A stretch of 64,000 nucleotides of DNA from Anagrus nilaparvatae (Eukaryota > Arthropoda > Insecta > Hymenoptera > Mymaridae). Below are positions 11,661 to 25,750 of this stretch, piece by piece (positions within the stretch are counted from its first letter, which is position 1; every line of letters begins with the position of its first letter). The position numbers were made by a program, and so were the translations under genes. Below the pieces are notes generated by a model. It made no database searches. It was not told the DNA's origin and saw only the letters and a program-made list of their open reading frames with translations. The stretch is from the NCBI GenBank assembly GCA_022575985.1, contig JAKSXM010000137.1:26430001-26494000 (forward strand), given 5' to 3'.

Positions 11661-12400
11661 AAGGGATATTTACCCAATGGGAGTGTAAATAAAGTGGGGA
11701 TAAATAATTTTATGATTAATTCAAACTGCGTGCGTTTTGATATAGCGATTTTTTTGTTTATATATAATAGATAAGATTATTAATTATAAAATTATTTTAA
11801 AAGTTATTAAAAATTTAAAGCACGTAAACTACGATGATTATGGGTATTCTCAACTTTGTTTATGTCTAAGGGTTGGATGTCATTATTTTTCTTCAGAAGC
11901 AAAAAAATACTCAACGGTGCAAATATCACTTTGAAGTTTTGGGGCATTTTGATCATGGGCAAAGATTGTACACGATTTTTCTTTGTCAACTCAGCAGAAA
12001 ACGTGCTGGACATTGATGAGAAAATTCGTTTTTTTGCAATATTCATATAATTTTCATGGTTTGAAGAACATTCTTTATATACCTTGATTATAGCAATATT
12101 AATTCCTTTAGTTAAAATCCTGCTATACACATAACGAATTTACAAGAATTTAGAAACAAAATCTTCATATAGCGAGGGGTGACCGTGTATACTACTAAAA
12201 TATTAATTAATTAATGTATATATCATTTATAAAGCAACTCATTAAAGAGAAAATTTTACTTCTAAATTAAAAAATAAGACAATTATTAAGCTATATTATA
12301 ATAATTATTAAGTTCAAAATGTTAAGGATTATAAGCAAGTGAACATCAAAATGAAATGCTCTCTACAATTAAAAAAAAAAAATAAACAAACAAACAAACA
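11661..12400. other. Intergenic with a diverged dispersed-repeat copy
   Basis: About 11945-12030 carries 'gattgtacacgatttttctttgtcaact', which recurs in diverged form near 32085 and 32205 (+) and 33110-33170 (-). The open frames on either strand are repeat-derived. A short CAAA run sits near 12384-12400. No gene seen. Confidence 0.45.
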
Positions 12401-12462
12401 AACGGAATCCCGTTTGCCGCAAGCAGACTTTCCATATGCCACCTACCCGCTTGTGGGTAAAA

Positions 12463-13043
12463 ATTTTGGCTTTATTTGTATAAAACCATTTGAATTGGCT
12501 AAAATTCCTTATAAACCAAGTTTTCTAACAAAAAAAGTGCTAATGAAGTGGGCAAACAAGATTTTTTTGAAAATTTTTATTTTGGCCAAAATCGAAAAAG
12601 AAATGGAAAAATGGAAAAATGTCCGATTTTTTTTTTTTTTTAATTTTTAGTCTTTTGGCACTGAAAAAGGTTTGAAATAGCTAAAAACTTATATTAATGT
12701 AATTTACCGGGTTAAAAAGCTCAAAAAACCTGATATAAATGGATTTAAAAGAGTTTTAAAATATTTTCATTTTTAGAAATTTTGGCTTTATTCGCATAAA
12801 ACCTTTTGAATTGGCTAAAATTCCTTATAAACCAAGTTTTCTAATAAAAAAAGTGCTGATGAAATGGGCGAACAATATTTTTTTGAAAATTTTTATTTTG
12901 GCCAAAATCGAAAGGCGTATATATGGAAAAATGTCAATTTTTTTTTTTTTTAATTTTTCGTTGTTTGGTACCGAAAAACGTTTGAAACAGTAAAAAACTT
13001 AAATTAATAAGGTTCACCGGGTAATAGAGTTCAAAAAACTTGA
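12463..13043. repeat. Two tandem copies of a 316-bp unit
   Basis: 'attttggctttatt(t/c)g(t/c)ataaaacc' starts at 12463 and again at 12779, and similarity continues through 'ttccttataaaccaagttttct' and 'accgggt(a)a'. Both copies contain a similar open frame (KIPYKPSFL...KKVLMKWAN). That reflects recent duplication of the DNA and not a recognised gene. Confidence 0.75.
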
Positions 13044-14820
13044 TAGATATTTTTTTCTTGTGATAAATTTTGAAAATAAAAATAATAATGGTTTTTTAAA
13101 ATTATGAAAAAAGTTCATTGTTCGGAATCGGCATGTTATTGTATCTACAATTATTTTTATTTCTGAATTGAGCCACAAGTTTATTGCAATTAAACAATTA
13201 GTAGTAAAGAAAAATAAGGTGCACAGTATCTATAAACAATGTAAAACATTGCACATAAATGAAAAAAATCTTTGTAAAAAAAATAATTTGCAAACACAGG
13301 ATTTCCAAAAGCTCACTTTTAATATTAGCCATTCAATTCTATTTATAAAAAAAATCACATGATTATCTTTATTTTATTACTAAAAAAAATAAATAATAAT
13401 TTAAATCAAAAAGTCATGTATGTATAATTCTTTTTATCTTTTTAATCGTAAAATAATAAACATTCGATTCAATGACAATTTATAAATAATATTCGATTTT
13501 TAAATAATAACAATTTAATTTTATTTCAGTAATTTAAAGGAGGTTCTAGGTTTATTAAATTTTAAATTCGCGTTTTTTAAGAAACAATAAAAGTATAATT
13601 TTCTTATATTAAATAAAACTATTTGATTTTTGAGCTAACAATTTGCTTTATTTTTCTTACTCCATACGACGGTGATTGATAAACTATCAGATTTCTGAGC
13701 CAGTAGGGGAAATGAAATATTTTTCATTTTATTAGTTTTTCTTATCAGTGAAAAATTAAAATATAAAATTAAAGTTATTACCAGATTGATGTGGTATTTG
13801 AATCAACAAATAGTATAACTTAAAATCATTGAAAACGATTTATGAAATTTGAAACCTCTAATTTACAAAAAAAAATTTTTTAGTTGTGGTCTGATATAGA
13901 TTTTTTTTACGAACTATTAGCTTAAAACCTTTTTATTTGGTAATATTTTTTATTATTTATTAAAAAAATATAGATAGATTATACTTAGCTGTATTATTTT
14001 TTTTCCTATTAGGATCTGATATTTAGAAAAAAAACAAAAAATCAGAGTTATTGGCAGTCATCCCAATAAAAATAGTATATTAGGGTCTATAATCTCATTT
14101 AGTAAAAATAAACGTTTCTAATAAGAGCTAAAGAACTATGATGTAGCCATATTATACATTTTAAGGGCAAAGTCATGAACCCTTAAGACTTACGTGATAC
14201 AATGTCTCAGAGTGTAAAATTTGGGATATGTGTAATATAACTATACTGGGAAAAGCTCAAAATTTATTTTTTATGAATAAGCCTCAACAATATTTTAATT
14301 ATATTATTTTGCAAGCTTTCTGATTTACGTCATGAAATTTTATACACCTTTATACATTAATAATCCAGAATATTATCCACTTATTTTTTAATTTTAATTT
14401 CACGAAATTATTCATATATTAAAATAAATAACTATATGTATGTGTGTATATATAATATTTGAAGAAAAAAAATTATATTGAAATACAAAACCGACAATTA
14501 AACAGACTAAACATGTGAATTATTAATGTAATATTATATTATAAAATATAAAAAATCAAAATAATTAAATTTAATACTGTATATTTAAAAACTATTTGAT
14601 TTTTTATAGGCATGCTAAAAATTTGCGTTTAAATATTTTTGTGCTTAATAATAATGTGATTCATATTCAAAGTGGATAAAAGCTTTAAATATGCTGCAGA
14701 TATTTAAACGTGGATATAATAATATTATAATATTAGAGTGATTCTTTTTTTTTTCGTATAAGTATCCAATACCGAAATTCTTAAAAATGGGATTTTCTTT
14801 AAAATTTAAATTTTTCTACT
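13044..14820. other. AT-rich intergenic DNA
   Basis: No coding sequence, RNA gene or clear repeat structure recognised. The 64-residue frame at 13168-13362 is lysine/asparagine-rich and resembles nothing known to me. Confidence 0.4.
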
Positions 14821-15154
14821 TAGTCCTGTCGCCAGCAATGCTATTTAATGCCATAAAATGCCATAAAAGTTCCATGGAAAAAAATGGGTGGTATTTATGT
14901 TTTTTGACCCGCTAAACACGAATCCGGGGTCTATTTTGGGAAATTCGTGGTCAATTTTTTGTTATTAACAAATAATTGCAAAATTGGACAATAATTTGTT
15001 AATAACAAAAAATTGACCACGAATTTCGCAAAATAGACCCCGGATTCGTGTTTAGCGGGTCAAAAAACATAAATACCACCCATTTTTTTTCATGGAACTT
15101 TTATGCTATTTTAGGATTTTATGGCATTAAATAGCATTGCTGGCGACAGGACTA
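14821..15154. repeat. Foldback element, 334 bp, arms about 155 bp
   Basis: Left arm 14821-14973 (tagtcctgtcgccagcaatg...) pairs with right arm 14994-15154 (...gctggcgacaggacta) almost throughout, with a 20-base loop. It is more GC-rich than its surroundings. It is non-coding and resembles a foldback MITE. No transposase seen. Confidence 0.85.
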
Positions 15155-15552
15155 ACTGATGGATACCAATTGTGTTTTAAATTATTTTATAAATGATATT
15201 CCATAGTATTTTTCCCCTTTTATTTTAGCTTATGACCATGTTTTATTGAAAAAAAAAAAACGATTTTTTTTTTTATTTTTAAGGTCCGAATTTCAAGAGG
15301 ACAAATTTTGGAAAAATTTATTTTAGATTTTAATCACGTTTTATAGGAGAAAAATCGATTTTTGTTATTTTTTAGGTTCCCAATATTCAGAAGATCAATT
15401 TTAAGAGTTTTTTAAATTTCAGGATTTTTTCTGAATATTATTTACAGAAAGACTTACGTATTTTTTCCCCAGGAATCCAATGGAATAATTTACTTTTCTC
15501 TATTTGCGGACAATAATAACTATATTCCAGTTTCGAGAGGTCATCATTGCCC
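15155..15552. other. Spacer between two foldback elements
   Basis: Low-complexity AT-rich sequence. No gene or structured repeat recognised. Confidence 0.4.
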
Positions 15553-16690
15553 TACTCGTATCGAAAAATCCTGTGCAAGCGTTGTGCACAACTCGCGAAA
15601 TTTTGTGCATAAAATAAAAAAAAACTTAATTTTAATAAATATGGACGGGAAACCGAAATATAGTCCTCCAGGAGTCCAGGTAATACTCAGGAAGGTATTA
15701 TTAATTAAAAATATCATTTACCGAAAAAAGGGTCTAAAAGTTTTTCAATATGGCGTATCCGAAAACTCTAAAAAAACTCGAAAATAAATTTTCTGCATTA
15801 GATTTGGGTTTTCAAGATGAATAAAAACGAATTTGAGTTGCAAATTTTCTTGTTATGACCGTGCAAATATTTTTCGGTTTTCCAATATGGCGGACCCGAA
15901 AATTTCAAAAACACCCGAAAATCAATTTTTGCATTAGATATTAGTTTTCAAGCTCCTTAAAAACGAATTTGAGATGCAATTTTTCATAATTTGATCTTGC
16001 AAATATTTTTCGGTTTTTCAAAACCCAAATCTAATGCAGAAAATTGATGTTCGGGTGTATTTGAAGTTTTCCGGTCCGCCATATTGGAAGACTGAAAAGT
16101 ATTTGCAAGGTCAAACTATGAAAAATTACATCTCCAATTCGTCTTTACTGAGCTTGAAAACCCAAATCTAATGCAGAAAATTGATTTTCGGGTGTTTTTG
16201 AAATTTTTAGGTCCGCCATATTGGAAAACCAAAAAATATTTCCGATGTCATAATATGAAAATTCGCATCTCAAATTCGTTTTTATTTATCTTGAAAACCC
16301 AAATCTAATGCAAAAAATTGATTTTCGGGTGTTTTTGAAATTTTCGGGTCCGCCGTATTGGAAAACCGAAATATATTTGCACGGTCTAATTATGAAAATT
16401 TATATCTCAAATTTGTTTTCATTGATCTTGAAAACCCAAATCTAATGCAGAAAATTTATTTTCGGGTGTTTTTAGCGTTTTCGGATTCGCCATATTGGTA
16501 ATCTTTTAGACCCTTTTTTCGGTAAATGATATTTTTAATTAATAATACCTTCCTGAGTATTATCTGGACTCCTGGAGGACTATATTTCGGTTTCCCGTCC
16601 ATATTCATTAAAATTAAGTTTTTTTCTATTTTATGCACAAAATTTCGCGATTTTGTGCACAAGCTTGCACAGGATTTTTCAATACGGGTA
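15553..16690. repeat. Foldback element with internal 137-bp repeats, 1.14 kb
   Basis: The ends are inverted copies ('tactcgtatcgaaaaatcctg' at 15553 and its partner ending at 16690). Behind the ends lies a 137-bp unit containing 'gaaaacccaaatctaatgcag' and 'gccatattggaaaacc'. Two copies read one way in the left half (marker near 15795 and 15931) and four the other way in the right half (16032, 16170, 16306, 16443). The two matching open frames at 15584-15787 (+) and 16456-16662 (-) are simply the two arms and not genes. Confidence 0.85.
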
Positions 16691-16844
16691 CATAGAGAAA
16701 AAACATTCTGAAAGTTGTGTTAGAAATGTTTATTCAACTGAATGCGATTACAGTCCCTCGCATTCACCAAAATAAACTTTTCTAAAACCCGTTTAAGCTA
16801 GAACGTAGTATTTTGTTGTTTTTTTTTCGATTTTGAAAACAACT

Positions 16845-17075
16845 GATATAAAATTTCGGTAGTTTTTTTTTTAATTTAATACATTCATATGAATTTTCGG
16901 TTGTATTTATTTTTAAATTTAAAAACACCCATATAAATTTTCGGTTTTTTATTTTTAAATTTAAAAACACCCACATGAATTTTCGTATCCGTTTTTTTTT
17001 ATATTTAAAAACACCTATGAATTTTTGGTTGTTTTTTTTTTAATTTAAAAACAACCCATATAAATTTTCGGGAAT
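16845..17075. repeat. Tandem repeat, about 42-bp unit, six copies
   Basis: 'aaaaacaccca(t)atgaattttcgg' followed by a T-rich stretch recurs near 16850, 16891, 16933, 16977, 17018 and 17062. It yields a repetitive WVFLNLKI-like frame on the - strand that is not a gene. Confidence 0.7.
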
Positions 17076-17184
17076 TATAACTCTTTGAGCCAGGGAGTAG
17101 TACTACTACGTGGTTATTTTTTTCAGAGAAATACATTTTTATTTAACAAATAGCTATTTTGTATAATATTTCGAACAATAAAAT

Positions 17185-17651
17185 TTATAACCCGCGGTTT
17201 GTGTAACTACACAACTAACGAGCATGGAACATGTTCACCCATAACAGTAATAAATCCAAAAACCGAAATTACAATAAATCCTGAAATATATATACTATCC
17301 TAAGTCCATAAACTTAAAGTATAACATAAGTTGTTGTTGTTATCAGGGCCTGATCAGGTCCTGACTCCCACTTTCAAATTATTTTAAGTCCCTAATCGAG
17401 CATTCAGACGAGAAAAAATTTGTAACCCCCACCTTCGATATTTACCCCTTCTTGTTCCATTCTTGCATGTTAAATAATAAAAAGTGGAAGTAAATTTTGG
17501 AGGTAGTGGTTAAAATTTTTTCCATTTCACCCCCCCCCCCCTAAAAACGTCAATTTTTCACCCCCCCCCCCCTAAAAGAGTCACTTTTTCACCCCCCTCC
17601 TGCCGAACCAAACTTTTTCAAATACCCCATCCAATGAACATGTTCCATGTT
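17185..17651. mobile_element. Dispersed repeat family, copy 1, with GGAACATGTTCC ends
   Basis: Contains 15-bp exact inverted repeats CATGGAACATGTTCA (17223-17237) and TGAACATGTTCCATG (17635-17649). Bases 17185-17330 are closely similar to 27268-27400, and both copies end with 'ccccatccaatgaacatgttcc'. This copy has two long C runs (near 17530 and 17560). No coding sequence. Confidence 0.75.
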
Positions 17652-18523
17652 AATAATTAATTACTTTTTAATGAAAATTGCAAAAATGCAGTAATTGTAA
17701 TAATATAATTTCCCTTGCTTTGTCAAATAACATGTACTTTGATAATGGTACTATGCCGCCTATTTTAATTTTATTAATAATTATAATTTTTTAATTATAA
17801 AATTAAAAATTTCATAATTAAATTACTAATAATCAACATTTTTTATTAAATAAATCGTTAAAAATAATAATAACATAAGATAACAAAAACCAAATAAAAG
17901 ATATCATTACTAACATAAAAAAAATTAGTAAGTTTCATATAATTTTTTTGTGAAATGTACTACCTACTGATAATTGACTTTATTAAAAGTTTAATTTATT
18001 TAATTATCATATATTTGATAAAAATAAAATGAATCATTTCTTTTACACATTTAAATACTTAAGATAATGAACTATTAGCAATAAACAATTTTTTATCTAA
18101 TTTAAATTAATAATTATTTTTAATTTAATTTAACGGTTCCTTGATCTCAGGATTTTTAATTAAAAAGAGAAATTAGAATGTAAATAATATTTTCGTTAAT
18201 AAAAAAAAAATTAAGGATATTTTTATTTACAAACCAAATTGTTAATAACTTAAGATTTTCTAATAAATTAGTAACGTAAAAAACTAGTATAATTATAGTA
18301 AATATTAAATTCACTAAATAAATAATTTATGACACAAGTTTTACAAAAATCAATAATTTATTTATTCATTTCTATAAAAAATATAATTTACCTTTCATAC
18401 AAGAGAACATTTGAGAATTTATTTTACAAAGTTTCATTATACGTTGAAGCATGTACAAAATCATTATTGTTTAAATTATTTAAATTAAATGCTATCACAA
18501 AAAACTTTTAAAAACGCAATTTT
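17652..18523. other. AT-rich intergenic DNA downstream of cathepsin B-copy
   Basis: No gene, RNA or organised repeat recognised. Confidence 0.4.
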
Positions 18524-18529
18524 TTTATT
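18524..18529 (-). terminator. Polyadenylation signal of cathepsin L paralogue B
   Basis: AATAAA on the - strand about 91 bases after the stop codon at 18620-18622. Confidence 0.5.
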
Positions 18530-18619
18530 TAATACTTATAACTAAAAAGTTTATAATGTAATAATGGAGTATCTATTTACATAGTCACATTAACTTTGGA
18601 AATAGTTTAATCAAATTTA

Positions 18620-19920
<1,301 letters not shown>

Positions 19921-21004
19921 GATTGCTTAATAACCTTTAAATAGAAAAAAATTTTTACTATCTTTGATAAATAAAATTATTTTTTAATCTGTACAAAATA
20001 GAGTAATAAAATATGAAATTTTAGCTTTACAAAGTTTAAAAAAATTGAAACTACAATCATGCAGAAGTTATGTATTTAAACAATTATCCTGCTTTATGTT
20101 TATCAGAGTAATAATTATTAAATTATTTTATTATAATGACTATATATCACATGACACATCTCACTTGCATCAATAAAATATAAAAACACAATATTATAAT
20201 TTATTCATCAAGTTTTTGTTTAAATTTATATAAAAAAAATGGCATAAAAATAGTATATATTTATTACTGTTAAAACCAATTATCGTGTTACGAATTACGC
20301 ATCATTTACTTTGGCAAAAGTTTTGAGGAATAATAAAATCGTTTTTACTGCGCAGTGAATTTAAATCCTTTGTGCGTTATGTTTTTTATTATTCACAATT
20401 ATTGTAATACATATAAAGGTTATTATTGACCTCATTTTTTTTTTTTAAACAAAGAGATTGTTTTTTATACTAAAAAATTACTGTTAATTAAATATAAGCC
20501 CTATAGTTATTGGCAATATATAGACTGAATCACTAAAATAAATAATGAAATTGCGTCATCTTTTATTGTGAATAATAAAAATAACAAACTCCGAAATTCA
20601 AATTTGATTAATCAATTTTTTTTTACTGTTATTAACAGTATGTTAATGGGTATTGTTTTAATTTTATTTTATTACTAACCTGAATAAACTAATGTTGTTA
20701 ATACTCGATGTGGCAGTAATTTGAAAATTATTTAATCCCAAAACACAAAAACTATTCTAAGCTAAGTTTGCTCCGACAAATTACCATCAATGCCAATCTC
20801 TCCACCAGCTCTCCACTTTATACAATGATGGACTTGTCGTTTCTCTTTCTACATTTATAACAAAATAATAAACATTTGAATAGAAGGAAAGTGGAGGCGG
20901 AATCACGTGACAAGAAGTATATGTTTTTTTTTCTGCATCTGTTATTTTTGAAATATTTCGCGCGTATAAAAATCTCTGAAAATTACCCAAAAAGGGTAAT
21001 TCTT
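19921..21004. other. Upstream region of cathepsin L paralogue B
   Basis: AT-rich. A short imperfect inverted repeat pairs 'tttttattattcacaatt' (near 20385) with 'attgtgaataataaaaat' (near 20565). Bases 20770-21000 are less AT-rich with an open frame on the - strand that I do not recognise. It ends where a foldback element begins. Confidence 0.4.
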
Positions 21005-21719
21005 TTAAGGACGCTCTGTTCACCACTGGGTGTTTTTTGCGCAGTATATTTGTAACTAAAATATTTTAACCATATATTTATTTATAATAATTTTTTAATG
21101 AAAGAATCAATGATTTTCAGTATTTAGTACAAAAATATAAAAAAAAAATTAAAATTGTTTATTTGTTTAAACAAATACGACCTGTTAAAATTTTGAAATT
21201 TTCGAGTCATAAAAGCCTGAGTTACCAGATCTGGGCTACTTGGATCAAAATTCTGCTTGGCTTATATTAAAGATCATTCAATTCTAGGTGGAGTTATCGT
21301 GGGAAACCTCTTCAGTAATTAGTTACAGCTAATTGTTTATAAAAAAAAAGTTAAAAATTCTCTACAATTTATAAACAAATAGGTATAACTCATTACTGAA
21401 AAGGTTTAGTGAACAATTTCCCACGATACCTCCACCTATAATTGAATTATCTTCAATATGAGCCAAGCAGAATTTTGATCCAAGTAGCCCAGATCTGGGA
21501 ACTCAGGTTTTTATGACCCGAAATTTTCAAAAATTTAACAGGTCGTATTTGTTTAAACAAATAAACATTTTTAATTATTTTTTTTATATTATTGTACTAA
21601 ATACTGAAAAGTATTGATTCTTTCATTAAAAAATTATTATAAATAAATATATGGTTAAAATATTTTAGTTACAAATATACTGCGAAAAAAACACCCAGTG
21701 GTGGACAGAGCGTCCTTAA
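21005..21719. repeat. Foldback element, 715 bp
   Basis: The left arm starts 'ttaaggacgctctg' (21005) and the right arm ends with its complement (21719). Arms of about 330 bases pair with few differences around a centre near 21350. Both ends carry TTAA, which could be a target duplication. Non-coding. Confidence 0.85.
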
Positions 21720-21721
21720 TT

Positions 21722-21862
21722 CAGAAAAACACTCTATATGGAAACCTATGGATTTTTCCCTCGTTTTCGATCCTCGTTTACAAATGGGTTTCCATAATTT
21801 AAATTGTAACAATACAAAACGAGGGAAAAACCCATGACTTTCCATATAAAGAGTTTTTCGGG
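21722..21862. repeat. Short inverted repeat, 141 bp
   Basis: 'cagaaaaacactctatatggaaa' (21722) pairs with 'tttccatataaagagtttttcggg' (to 21862), and 'ttttccctcgtttt' pairs further in. It directly abuts the previous foldback element. Confidence 0.7.
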
Positions 21863-23214
21863 TACATATTCCGAACATTTTAATACACATTTTTTTAATT
21901 ATTTTAATTTCCCTTTTTGTGGGATGTCAGCGTATTTTGTTAAACGCTTACATATATCTCTCTGTTTGAAATTTGCTTGAAAACTGGCCCAAGGATCAGC
22001 TAGCCCCTGTAAATTGGTCCTAGAAAGCTCCGCGAGCTCGTCCGCTAGACATTCGAGCTTATATTGTTTGATTTCTATAGATTTCTATCCAAATTATTTA
22101 AGCGAGTTCAAGCAATTCAAGCGGAGATATAGATATTAAATTTAAATTTTAAAGCCTATCTGAAAAAATTAAAGAAACAATTATTAGAAAAAAGTATATC
22201 AATAACGACAAAGTCATGATTAAGCAAAGATTAATTACTGACATTATGGGGAATCTATAGTAAATTTGGGCTAATCAGTTCCTGATTTCCTGTGGCCAAA
22301 TAGCAATTAGAAGATATGTTCATGATTTTTTTTTTTTTTAAAGAAAATAAAAGTATTTTTTTTATCTTAAACGGAAATATGATATAAAAAAAATTAGGGG
22401 TCAATGACTTAGAAAATACGCAATATTAAAAATAATTATAGGTAAACATTTTTACATCATTTTTTGTAATTTTTGAACGTCATTTTCAGATTCTTTTATG
22501 CAAAACTAAATACATGAGCCTAAAATACATTGAAATTATTTTACAAAAATCATATAAACAAAATGTTTACTTGAAGCAACAGTAAAATAAATACTGCGTA
22601 TTATTTTATTCATATAATTATAATAAAATTAAATTAAAAACCTGTTATTTATACCACAAAAAATACAAAAAACTATAGAAAGTATGCCTTTGTTTTTATT
22701 TTTTAGTGTGAATAACAAACATTTTAATTAAATGAAATTTATATACGCGTTGATAAAGAGAGTAAATCCAGCACGTGCTAAAAAAATTAAAATAAAAAAA
22801 AAAATTTTATCAATAATATAAATTTGATTGATGTAGCAAAAATCATGTTTTTGAAAGTGATAAATAAAATAAGAGATTAATAAAATTTGTCGTGAACTGA
22901 ATTTTCATGATTTGATAGGCATAAAGAGAAACATTAAAGATAGTGTGTAATTTATATATAAAAATCATGTGTGCAAAAATATGTATAATCATATGACTCA
23001 ATATGATCACAATGTCATATGACTATGTTTATTTGTTTATATAGGATATTTAATTTTTATATCATCAATAAAATATAGTTCAATATGTATCATTTCTCAT
23101 TTATCAAATGTCTGCAAATTACATTATAATATATATATTTTTAATTCATTTTTTCCTAGTAGTAGTTATATTTTAATATTTTAGGATTTTTTAAAAGCTC
23201 TTTATATGTGTAAT
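21863..23214. other. AT-rich intergenic DNA
   Basis: No supported gene. A GC-richer patch at about 21960-22080 is unexplained. Confidence 0.4.
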
Positions 23215-24598
23215 TACCCGACGAACTTTCGATATATCTAAATATATCTAAATAGATCTAAATATATATATTTAGATCTAAATATATCTATTTATATCTC
23301 CAATTTCAGTATATCTCATTAGATCTAAATATATCTATTTATATCTAAATATATCTATTTAGATATAATTAGACTAAATCAAAATATTTTTTTATAACAT
23401 CAAAAACCATGGATTACAAATTTAATTTTAGCTATTTAGCCATCTATTAGAGAGTCAGTTGACAACAGGAAGAGAACTTTTCACTATTTTTTTTTATTTT
23501 TTCTTCAGAAAAGCTTTTAAATTATACATTTTTTAATTTATCAATAGCAATTATTATATTATATCATTATAAATGATAGGTTTAATTAAAAAGGGTAAGG
23601 AAAGGAATTATTTTTTATAATTCCATAGCAAATAATTTTACATAAACGAAATTAAATTTATATTTATAATTTACTTAAATATGGCTTTCTAAGTAAAATT
23701 AAAAAAAAACAGTTACATAACTACATTATATCTATTAGACTGCAAAAAAAATCGACTTTTCGTTTTTTTAAAGTGCTCAAGCGTTTTTGGGTGTCATTTA
23801 ATGAAAAAATAAGATCTACGTAAACCGCATCTAAAAATATTTAGTCGTTGGACAGCGCCAAAGCATTTTCGATATTTGAAAATGGGCTCAGGAACCTCGG
23901 GAGGGACTAAAGCTACTAAGCTTAAAAGGCAACGTAAAAACAAAATTTCGGGGGGTATTTCGTAGTTTTTTTGGTCGCTAAAAACGATGAAATCATTTAT
24001 TTTGAATTATTTTTTTAAGGCAAAAAGTTATGAGCTAATTTCAGTGGTAAAAATATCAAAAATTGGACAGTTTTTGACGTCAAAAACTTGCTACGGACTA
24101 CAAAATGTTTAGAAATTATTTTAAAAGAGCATTCCGCATGTTTTTTGGGTCACTAAAAACTATGAAATTGTTTATTTTTATTTATTCTTGACGGATTCAG
24201 AGTTATGGGCCAAACATTGTAGTTTGAATTTCCAAATTTAGCATTTTTTTGAGTTAAATGACTGTTAAACGTGCAGAGAACTTTTCTGAACCTCTAGAAT
24301 AAGATAAATTATCATATTTTTGTGATTTTCTAACTAGCGCAGAATTAATTGCTCAGATTTTTTTTAAGGGTGCTACTTTAGTTCAGTGTTACCACAATGT
24401 CATAAAATATGGTTTTCAGGCAATTTTCCAAATAATGCTGTCATCTTGCAATTCAACCAAAATATTTCCAGTTGGTCTCATTTTTTTTGTATAAAATACA
24501 CCTTTCAATCCCCGTAATTGGCAATTTTTCACCACCGATTCTCTCATCTTAATAGTTAAAAAACCGAATGCCCATTTTCGGCCCTAAATGACCAATTT

Positions 24599-24850
24599 TT
24601 AAATTGGTGTTAATATTTTAATTTTTGATAAAATTGAGTTTAGAGGTTGTATATTATTTTGCCTTTTTGCTTTCAATCCTTTATCATCATTTGGAGAAGT
24701 TTTATATTTTAAATGATCATACCATATTTGTCTTTTTATTTTGTTTGCTATTTCAACACCTAGATGTGAATTTCCAGTTACGGAATTTCCTAAAAGACCA
24801 CTTTTGTTCTCAAAAATAAAAGCAGACGTTGCCCAAAGGGGACCATAAAA
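24599..24850 (-). pseudogene. Transposase-like fragment (GPLWATSAFIFENKSG motif)
   Basis: The - strand frame carries YGPLWATSAFIFENKSG followed by a lysine-rich stretch. GPLW-x2-S-x-F-x-FEN is, from memory, typical of proteins of invertebrate DNA transposons with a DUF4218-like region. Only about 80 residues remain, without a start or any catalytic residue. It lies inside the long-TIR element and is probably a remnant of its transposase. Confidence 0.45.
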
Positions 24851-24875
24851 TAAATATATAATTTTCAGATTTTGC

Positions 24876-25013
24876 AAGATATGTTGGAGATAAAAAGAAA
24901 TGGTCAAAGGCATCTGATGAAGAAATTTTCAGAGCGATAGCTCAAAAATTACAAAAACTTAAAAGTTTAATATTTAATGCTGAACAAAACAATACTTCTT
25001 GTGAATATTTTTA
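24876..25013 (+). pseudogene. Possible terminal exon on the + strand of the same element
   Basis: A splice-acceptor-like tract (attttcag, to 24869) precedes an open frame reading ARYVGDKKKWSKASDEEIF... to a stop at 25011-25013. Composition looks protein-like and it converges with the - strand fragment. Family not recognised. Could be chance. Confidence 0.25.
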
Positions 25014-25750
25014 ACTATTTATCAATTCAATGAAGTTAATTCTTTAATTATTGTTTTATTTCTTGATTAATTTTCACAATTTATATAAAGTGTTTAATAT
25101 AATAAATAGTTATATCTTCCGAACTAAAAAAAATCATTTAGCTTAGTACCTTATTTTATTTTAAAATTTATTTATTTAAAACCGCTATAAGTGTTAATCA
25201 TAATTTTTTAATTATATCAATTCATTAAAAAAAGCAGTTAAATTAATTTTATGTAATTTTTTTGTAATTAGAAAACAAAGATATTCGAATAACTTATTAA
25301 GAAACTTTATAATCATTACGATTATAAAAATATTTTATTTATTTAAAAATCAATTGTTAAATTATAAATTTGAATCTAATATCGTTTATGTAAAATTATT
25401 TGCTATGGAATTATAAAAAATAATTCCTTTCCTTACCCTTTTTAATTAAACCTATCATTTATAATGATATAATATAATAATTGCTATTGATAAATTAAAA
25501 AATGTATAATTTAAAAACTTTTTTGAAGAAGAAATAAAAAAAAATAGTGCACTAAAGTATTCGTTTATTTTATTAACTTGAAAAGTTCTCTTCCTGGTAT
25601 CTTCTGACTCTCTAACAGATGGTTAAATAGCTGAAATTAAATTATTAATCCATAGTTTTTATGTTATAAAAAATATTTTGATTTAGTCTAATTAGATCTA
25701 AATAGATATATTTAGATATATCGAAAGTTCGTCGGGTATATATATGCGTA

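Larger units (their letters stand above)
23215..25738. mobile_element. DNA-transposon-like element with long terminal inverted repeats, 2.5 kb
   Basis: The ends are inverted copies starting 'tacccgacgaactttcgatatatc'. The left repeat runs 23215-about 23655 and the right about 25380-25738. The left copy has extra subterminal repeats of 'atctaaatatatctatttagat' that the right has lost. The interior holds two imperfect copies of a 'cactaaaaac(t/g)atgaaat' segment (near 23970 and 24155) and eroded coding fragments at 24599-25013. The element looks defective. Confidence 0.8.

Noticed and set aside
15584..16662. Two matching frames with HKIxKNLILxNMDGKPKYSP
   Set aside because: They are the two arms of a foldback element, so their similarity is structural and not evidence of a gene.
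17527..17575. Two long C runs, considered as G-quadruplex or regulatory
   Set aside because: They lie inside a repeat copy and C runs are prone to sequencing error.
20787..21026. 79-residue - strand frame
   Set aside because: No motif, runs into a foldback end; less AT-rich composition explains the open frame.
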